Source: Planctomycetota bacterium (GTDB lineage: Bacteria > Planctomycetota > Planctomycetia > Planctomycetales > Planctomycetaceae). From it: DNA of 64,000 nucleotides. The DNA lies in contig JAEZFD010000011.1 in assembly GCA_023417655.1 (NCBI GenBank), positions 1-64,000 on the forward strand, given 5' to 3'. This document shows, piece by piece, positions 60,068 to 64,000 of the stretch. Position 1 is the first letter of the stretch; every line of letters begins with the position of its first letter. Both the position numbers and the translations under genes were made by a program. The notes under the pieces were generated by a model that ran no database searches, was not told the DNA's origin, and worked only from the letters and a program-made list of their open reading frames with translations.

Positions 60068-62155
60068 TCACCCGCTCCGCGGCAGATCCATCATCTGATC
60101 AAAGCGATTGAAGATCTTTTCCCGCAACTGTGTAAACTGCGGCTGTTCAAATTCTCCGCTGAAGACAATCCGCTCAGCTTCGTGCCGTGCGAGTTCAAGC
60201 AGTTTCGATTCCTTGAGGACATTCGGGAAGCGGAGCGGCAACTCGCCATGTTGTCGCGTTCCCAGCACATCGCCAGGCCCACGAAGTTCGAAGTCTTCTT
60301 CGGCGACTTCGAAGCCGTCGGCAGTGCGTTCCAGCACCGCAAGGCGGGTCAAACTCTCGGGCGTTGCCGTCTCTGTCATCAGGAAGCAATAGCCCCTGTA
60401 CTTTCCCCTCGCGATACGACCCCGCAGCTGATGCAGCTGCGACAGTCCAAAACGTTCTGCGTTGAGGATAACCATCAAAGTCGCGTTCGGGACATCGACA
60501 CCGACTTCAATCACGGTCGTCGCGACGAGCACGTCCAGATCGTGATCGCGAAACTGATCCATGGTCTGTTCGCGCTGCTCCTGTTTCATGCGACCATGCA
60601 CGAGACCGACACGAAAGTCTGAGAGGATCCCCCGCGCGAGTTCACGATACACCTGCTCGGCAGCGGATGACCCTGGGGAAGACAGGTCTTCACCCTCCAC
60701 CAACGGACAGACGACATACAATTGCCGTCCGGTCTGCAGTTTCTCAATGAGGAATGCCCAAGCCTTCTCCCGTGCCGCCTCACCTGTAATCTTGCTGGTA
60801 ATGACAGGCTGACGGCCAGCCGGCCGGTCTTTGACGACCGTCACATCGAGATCCCCGAACTGCGTCAGACACAACGTCCGCGGAATCGGCGTGGCTGTCA
60901 TGACGAGCACATGAGGCGGCACCGCGTTCTCTTCACTGGAAAAGCGCGCCCGTTGGGCAACACCGAACTTATGTTGTTCGTCAATGACAACCATGCCCAG
61001 CTTTTGGAAACTCACTCCCTCCTGAATGAGTGCCTGTGTTCCGATCACGAGCTGAATGGATCCATCTGCAATTCCGCTGAGTGTTCGCTGCCGCTCACTC
61101 GCTGTCAGACTCCCCGTCAGTAACGCCCGGGAGACTCGGCTCTCGGCGAGAAGCCCTTGAATGGTGAGCCAGTGCTGGTTCGCCAGCAGTTCGGTCGGGG
61201 TCATGATGACCGCCTGCCAGCCATGGGCAATTGCAAGCAGAGCCGCATCAATGGCGACGACGGTTTTGCCTGCTCCGACATCTGCCTGCAGCAGGCGATG
61301 CATTGCATAACCTGAGCGAAGATCCTGAGCAATCTCTTTAACCGCAATGTTCTGACCAGCCGTGTAAGGAAACGGGAACAGTCGCCGAATACGCGAATCA
61401 ATCAGGGCCGTGCGTTCGAGAATCGGTGCATTGCATCGCGCTCGCCAGGCCCGTCGGCGTAATGCAACTGCCAGCTGGAATTCCAGAAAGTCATCGAATA
61501 CCAGACGCGATCGCGCCAACTGAAATTCTTCTGCCGACTCAGGCCGATGCACTTTCCTCAGTGCAGCGTCAATCCGGTCGAACTGCAACTGCGATGTCAT
61601 TTCCTCAGGGAGAAGATCCTGTACCTGATCGAGCGCAGTATCCAGTGCGAAGCCGACCAGACGTCGCAGTTCCGCGACCTTGAGGCCTTCAGTCAGGCGA
61701 TATCGGGTCAGCACCAATCGAGATGCTTCTCCCAGATCCTCGGCTTCCAGATATTGGACATTTGGATGAGTGAACTCCCACTTCCCTTCCCGAAACTTCG
61801 GCTTTCCGGAAAACAGAACGGGTTGTCCATAATTGAACTTTTTCAGCATCCAGGGCTGATTGAACCAGCTTCCTCTGACATAGTCAGTGCCGCAGTCCAA
61901 GAGGACTTTGGTCAGCGTTTTCCCATTCCGAAGCGGCCGGGAATCAAGGTCAGAAACCGTTCCTTTAACCGATTGCGGAACGTCGACTTCGAGTTCATGC
62001 GGCTGGCGGATCAGGCTGAAGTCGAGAACATCGCGTGGGAGATACCAGAGGAGATCGCCGACCGTCAGGATGCCGAGTTTCGCCAATAACGACGCGCGGG
62101 CGGGACCGACTCCACGCAGGTACTGCACGTCGGTCTCGAGCGTCATTTCGGTCAT
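60068..62155 (-). CDS. recG: ATP-dependent DNA helicase RecG
   Basis: Reverses stalled replication forks and branch-migrates Holliday junctions. About 695 residues. The N-terminal wedge begins VQYLRGVGPARASLLAKLGILTVGDLLWYLPRDV. Walker A is DVGAGKT (E. coli has GSGKT). The DEQH box is VVIDEQHKFGVAQR. Then MTATPIPRTL, VCPLVEGED, VHGRMKQEQRE, VATTVIEVGVDVPNATLMVILNAERFGLSQLHQLRGRIARG and the C-terminal FELRGPGDVLGTRQHGELPL. ATG 62155 is chosen; GTG 62161 is an alternative. Confident call. Confidence 0.96.
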   Translation of the reverse strand: MTEMTLETDVQYLRGVGPARASLLAKLGILTVGDLLWYLPRDVLDFSLIRQPHELEVDVPQSVKGTVSDLDSRPLRNGKTLTKVLLDCGTDYVRGSWFNQPWMLKKFNYGQPVLFSGKPKFREGKWEFTHPNVQYLEAEDLGEASRLVLTRYRLTEGLKVAELRRLVGFALDTALDQVQDLLPEEMTSQLQFDRIDAALRKVHRPESAEEFQLARSRLVFDDFLEFQLAVALRRRAWRARCNAPILERTALIDSRIRRLFPFPYTAGQNIAVKEIAQDLRSGYAMHRLLQADVGAGKTVVAIDAALLAIAHGWQAVIMTPTELLANQHWLTIQGLLAESRVSRALLTGSLTASERQRTLSGIADGSIQLVIGTQALIQEGVSFQKLGMVVIDEQHKFGVAQRARFSSEENAVPPHVLVMTATPIPRTLCLTQFGDLDVTVVKDRPAGRQPVITSKITGEAAREKAWAFLIEKLQTGRQLYVVCPLVEGEDLSSPGSSAAEQVYRELARGILSDFRVGLVHGRMKQEQREQTMDQFRDHDLDVLVATTVIEVGVDVPNATLMVILNAERFGLSQLHQLRGRIARGKYRGYCFLMTETATPESLTRLAVLERTADGFEVAEEDFELRGPGDVLGTRQHGELPLRFPNVLKESKLLELARHEAERIVFSGEFEQPQFTQLREKIFNRFDQMMDLPRSG

Positions 62156-62512
62156 GGTCACGAACTCATCTGCCCTGAAGGTTTCCAGCGAACACGGAGC
62201 GCCTGATGAACTGCGTGAACATCGTGATTCGAACCAATCAGGTCAGGGGGACTCCCGCGAGAAGGAAATGTTACGGAGGAATGTGCTCGCCACCGGAAGA
62301 GGAATCACCGGTCATTGAGAACCGGGGACCTTTTCGTCCGAACCATTCCCAGCGACCGATGGAGGAGAGCATCAGTGAGAATGGAGAGGGCGATCAACTG
62401 CCGACTCACCGGTCACCAGAGAGCCATTCTCGGCCAGCTTAACTCTGTCTGCTTGACCAGAGTCGTGTTGATCCGAGTGGTAATACTGGACTCTCTTCTC
62501 AGGCTCGCGATG
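62156..62512. other. Intergenic region, nothing recognised
   Basis: About 357 nt between recG and the PspA-like gene, both minus. It should hold the recG promoter. No frame with a plausible start and composition, and no terminator-like hairpin with T-run is seen behind pspA. Confidence 0.35.
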
Positions 62513-63058
62513 CTATCCCAGATTGATCTGGCGACGCAATTCTTCGAGTTCAGCGTCAACTCGCTGCGAAGAGACTCGAGGAGAGAATGACTCGCCGACC
62601 AGCGTGCAGGATTCGGGAGAAGGGGCTTCCCCTTGCCCGCGAACTTCCAGCAGACGACGACTTGCTTCCGCGACACGGGCCTGCAGCGCACAGAGCATCG
62701 TCTGCAGATGGTCACGGGTTCCGATCGCGGCCTGCAACTGCTGCTCCAGACCGGCAATCAGATCTTCAACTTCGTATTTCCGTTGCAGGCAGTCACGGGC
62801 TGCGGCATCGTTCTGTTGCTTGAGAGCGTCCTGAGCACGACTTACCCAGCTATGGATTTCCTGCCGATGCTCGCCGATCTCGCCTTCGAGGCGGGAGACA
62901 TTCGACATTGCCGTACGTACACAGCGCTCGGCCCCGGCCACTCCTTCCCGCATTTCCGAAAGGATCTGTTCGAGTGCGGCTTCCGTGTTGTCAGATCGCT
63001 TGAGCAACGACGTGAGGTTACAGGTGACGATATCCGTCAGTCTGCTGAAATACGCCAT
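62513..63058 (-). CDS. Short PspA/IM30-like coiled-coil protein
   Basis: A 181-residue protein from ATG 63058 (GAGGA 5 nt upstream). The start YFSRLTDIVTCNLTSLLKRSDNTEAALEQILSEMREGV matches the N-terminal helices of PspA/IM30. A long heptad-rich coiled coil follows (LEGEIGEHRQEIHSWVSRAQDALKQQNDAAARDCLQRKYEVEDLIAGLEQQLQ). The C-terminus SSQRVDAELEELRRQIN is the conserved end helix. It is about 40 residues shorter than E. coli PspA. It probably forms membrane-associated ESCRT-III-like polymers. No pspBC or pspF is adjacent. Confidence 0.82.
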   Translation of the reverse strand: MAYFSRLTDIVTCNLTSLLKRSDNTEAALEQILSEMREGVAGAERCVRTAMSNVSRLEGEIGEHRQEIHSWVSRAQDALKQQNDAAARDCLQRKYEVEDLIAGLEQQLQAAIGTRDHLQTMLCALQARVAEASRRLLEVRGQGEAPSPESCTLVGESFSPRVSSQRVDAELEELRRQINLG

Positions 63059-63167
63059 GAAAATCCTCATCGGTCAGGTCAGTGATGACGGAACGCCTTC
63101 CCCGATTTGGGCAACGGTCCTCCAAAAGGATTTCCGCAATGCCCTCTCAGGCTGCGATTGGCAGACA

Positions 63168-63402
63168 TCACTTCAAACGCGTCGACGCACGGGCAGTAAC
63201 ACCCGTCGGTTCATCCGACAATTCTAACCGTCCGACCGCGGCGGCATAGAGTACGGCGCGAATTCTCAGCATCGACGGTTCCACCCGCTCAGAGTCAGGG
63301 ACGGTCCTGAGGCGTCGTGGATCGTCATCGGGAGCGAGATTGCCCCAGAAAATGCCGGTCAGACATTCAAATCGCTCAAAGACTATTGAGCGGAGGAGAG
63401 AT
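63168..63402 (-). other. Protein-like open frame behind aroH without standard start
   Basis: Minus strand, open from inside the aroH 3' end to TGA at 63168: contains VFERFECLTGIFWGNLAPDD, then SMLRIRAVLYAAAVGRLELS. The composition looks protein-like, but the frame has no ATG, GTG or TTG before a GTG that leaves only about 35 residues. It could be a decayed gene, a frameshifted tail, or chance. The rest of the gap 63059-63382 shows nothing else. Confidence 0.25.
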
Positions 63403-63754
63403 CTTTACGCAGGGCCCGAGCATCATTCAGATAGATGTGTGTAATTTCGCTCTGGTGCTTCTCGGTGTTCACGTGCAGTAAGACGCGAATAATCCGGGGA
63501 AGACCTGTCGGAACGGCGATCTCCGAAGCACACAACAGCGGAACCTGACTCATTCCGAGTTCGCGTGCGGCTTCCGCAGGGAAGGATGCATTCAGATCAG
63601 GCGTCGTCGTAAAGATCGCCGAGACGATTTCGGAAAAGTCCGTCAACCCGTTCCTCGCAAGGACTTCCGTCAACAGCTCTCTCGTCGCAGCGAGGATCTC
63701 TGGTTGCGTATTTTCCTGACAACTTGTAGCACCGCGAATGCCACGGACGGGCAT
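63383..63754 (-). CDS. aroH: Chorismate mutase, AroH type
   Basis: Converts chorismate to prephenate for Phe/Tyr synthesis. 123 residues from ATG 63754 (GGGGA upstream; the frame is open to 63781). The Bacillus-type trimeric fold is recognisable: VRGIRGATSCQENTQPEILAATRELLTEVLARNGL with the active-site Arg, ISAIFTTTPDLNASFPAEAARELGM, VPLLCASEIAVPTGLPRIIRVLLHVNT with another Arg, and HIYLNDARALRKDL. Unlike AroQ it is beta-rich. No other aromatic-amino-acid gene adjoins it. Confidence 0.93.
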   Translation of the reverse strand: MPVRGIRGATSCQENTQPEILAATRELLTEVLARNGLTDFSEIVSAIFTTTPDLNASFPAEAARELGMSQVPLLCASEIAVPTGLPRIIRVLLHVNTEKHQSEITHIYLNDARALRKDLSSAQ

Positions 63755-63864
63755 TGGACTTCCCCAAATCAGATGAATCAAAAATCAGCTTGGCAACTCT
63801 GAGTCGTGAATTACCAGATGAACAGCCCAAGAGACGGGCATTGTATTGCATTTCCAGACGCAGG

Positions 63865-64000
63865 TCATCCGTTCTGCGGAACGGAGACGGGACTTCTCGG
63901 GCGCTCGAGGTCGAGGTCGGCATCACACATAATTCGAACGAGTTCCGGAGCACCGACTTTCGCTCGCCAGCCTAAAACACGTTCCGCTTTCGCAGGATTC
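63865..64000 (-). CDS. C-terminus of a second Gmd-like nucleotide-sugar dehydratase, cut by window edge
   Basis: The last 44 residues of a minus-strand gene read NPAKAERVLGWRAKVGAPELV, RIMCDADLDLERPRSP and VSVPQNG before TGA at 63865-63867. They align by eye with the GDPTKAREQLGW...ELV...VESDLEL ending of the gmd at 10952, and with GDP-mannose 4,6-dehydratases in general. The gene starts outside the window. It is not adjacent to fcl, so its product may be used for a different 6-deoxyhexose such as rhamnose or perosamine. Epimerases of related groups also end similarly, so Gmd is likely but not certain. Confidence 0.65.
   Translation of the reverse strand, partial: NPAKAERVLGWRAKVGAPELVRIMCDADLDLERPRSPVSVPQNG

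Noticed and set aside
1..64000. CRISPR array, tRNA or rRNA genes, integrase, transposase or attachment sites
   Set aside because: No regularly spaced identical repeats, no tRNA T-loop with matching acceptor ends, no rRNA segments and no recombinase motifs were seen on either strand.

Overview
The window is bacterial chromosome of a member of the Planctomycetes, most likely family Planctomycetaceae in the broad sense. The evidence is a DUF1501 protein, three DUF1559 proteins with pilin-like N-termini, small surface lipoproteins paired with DUF1559 genes, many planctomycete-type secreted proteins of unknown function, and moderate-to-high GC with short, mostly monocistronic units on both strands. 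I do not assign a genus. I found no rRNA, tRNA, CRISPR array, integrase or insertion sequence.

Layout. 1-4.4 kb: end of a DUF1501 gene, a DUF1559/lipoprotein pair and a secreted sialidase-like protein. 4.4-6.7 kb: a three-gene cassette with a Cys-rich Tat lipoprotein, a DUF692/MNIO enzyme and a DUF2063/HvfC partner. This looks like a post-translational peptide-modification system. 6.9-12 kb: msrA, a large membrane glycosyltransferase-like protein, and fcl/gmd for GDP-L-fucose. 12.3-20.5 kb: pyrC, an ACT protein, a DUF3500 Tat protein, an aminoacyl-tRNA-protein transferase, a NagB-like protein, a THUMP-like methyltransferase and NDH-2. Three copies of a structured repeat of about 80 bp lie in this part, each just behind a gene and in the sense of that gene. 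20.8-27.5 kb: a receiver-like protein, secreted or low-complexity proteins, birA and an LRR protein. 27.8-37.4 kb: glmS, a secreted protein with a CxxCH motif, a degenerate D-threonine-aldolase-like protein and a SWIM/SNF2 helicase. 37.8-40.6 kb: two more DUF1559 genes and a lipoprotein. 40.8-48.7 kb: housekeeping genes (HAD phosphatase, alpha/beta hydrolase, sufD, dapA, groEL, groES) and a G3E GTPase.

48.8-60.1 kb is a surface-polysaccharide locus. An epimerase and a sulfotransferase on the minus strand precede a tightly overlapping plus-strand operon: O-antigen ligase, GT2, flippase, FemAB/GNAT-like, GT4, Gfo/Idh/MocA and epimerase. Together with the GDP-fucose pair and a second gmd-like gene cut by the right edge, it suggests an exported, possibly sulfated and fucose-containing glycan. 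The right end holds recG, a short PspA-like protein and an AroH-type chorismate mutase.

Two items deserve most attention. One is the repeated 3'-end element, whose hairpins are kept by compensatory changes across the three copies. The other is the MNIO cassette, whose candidate substrate carries nine cysteines in strict CX5C spacing behind a Tat lipoprotein signal.
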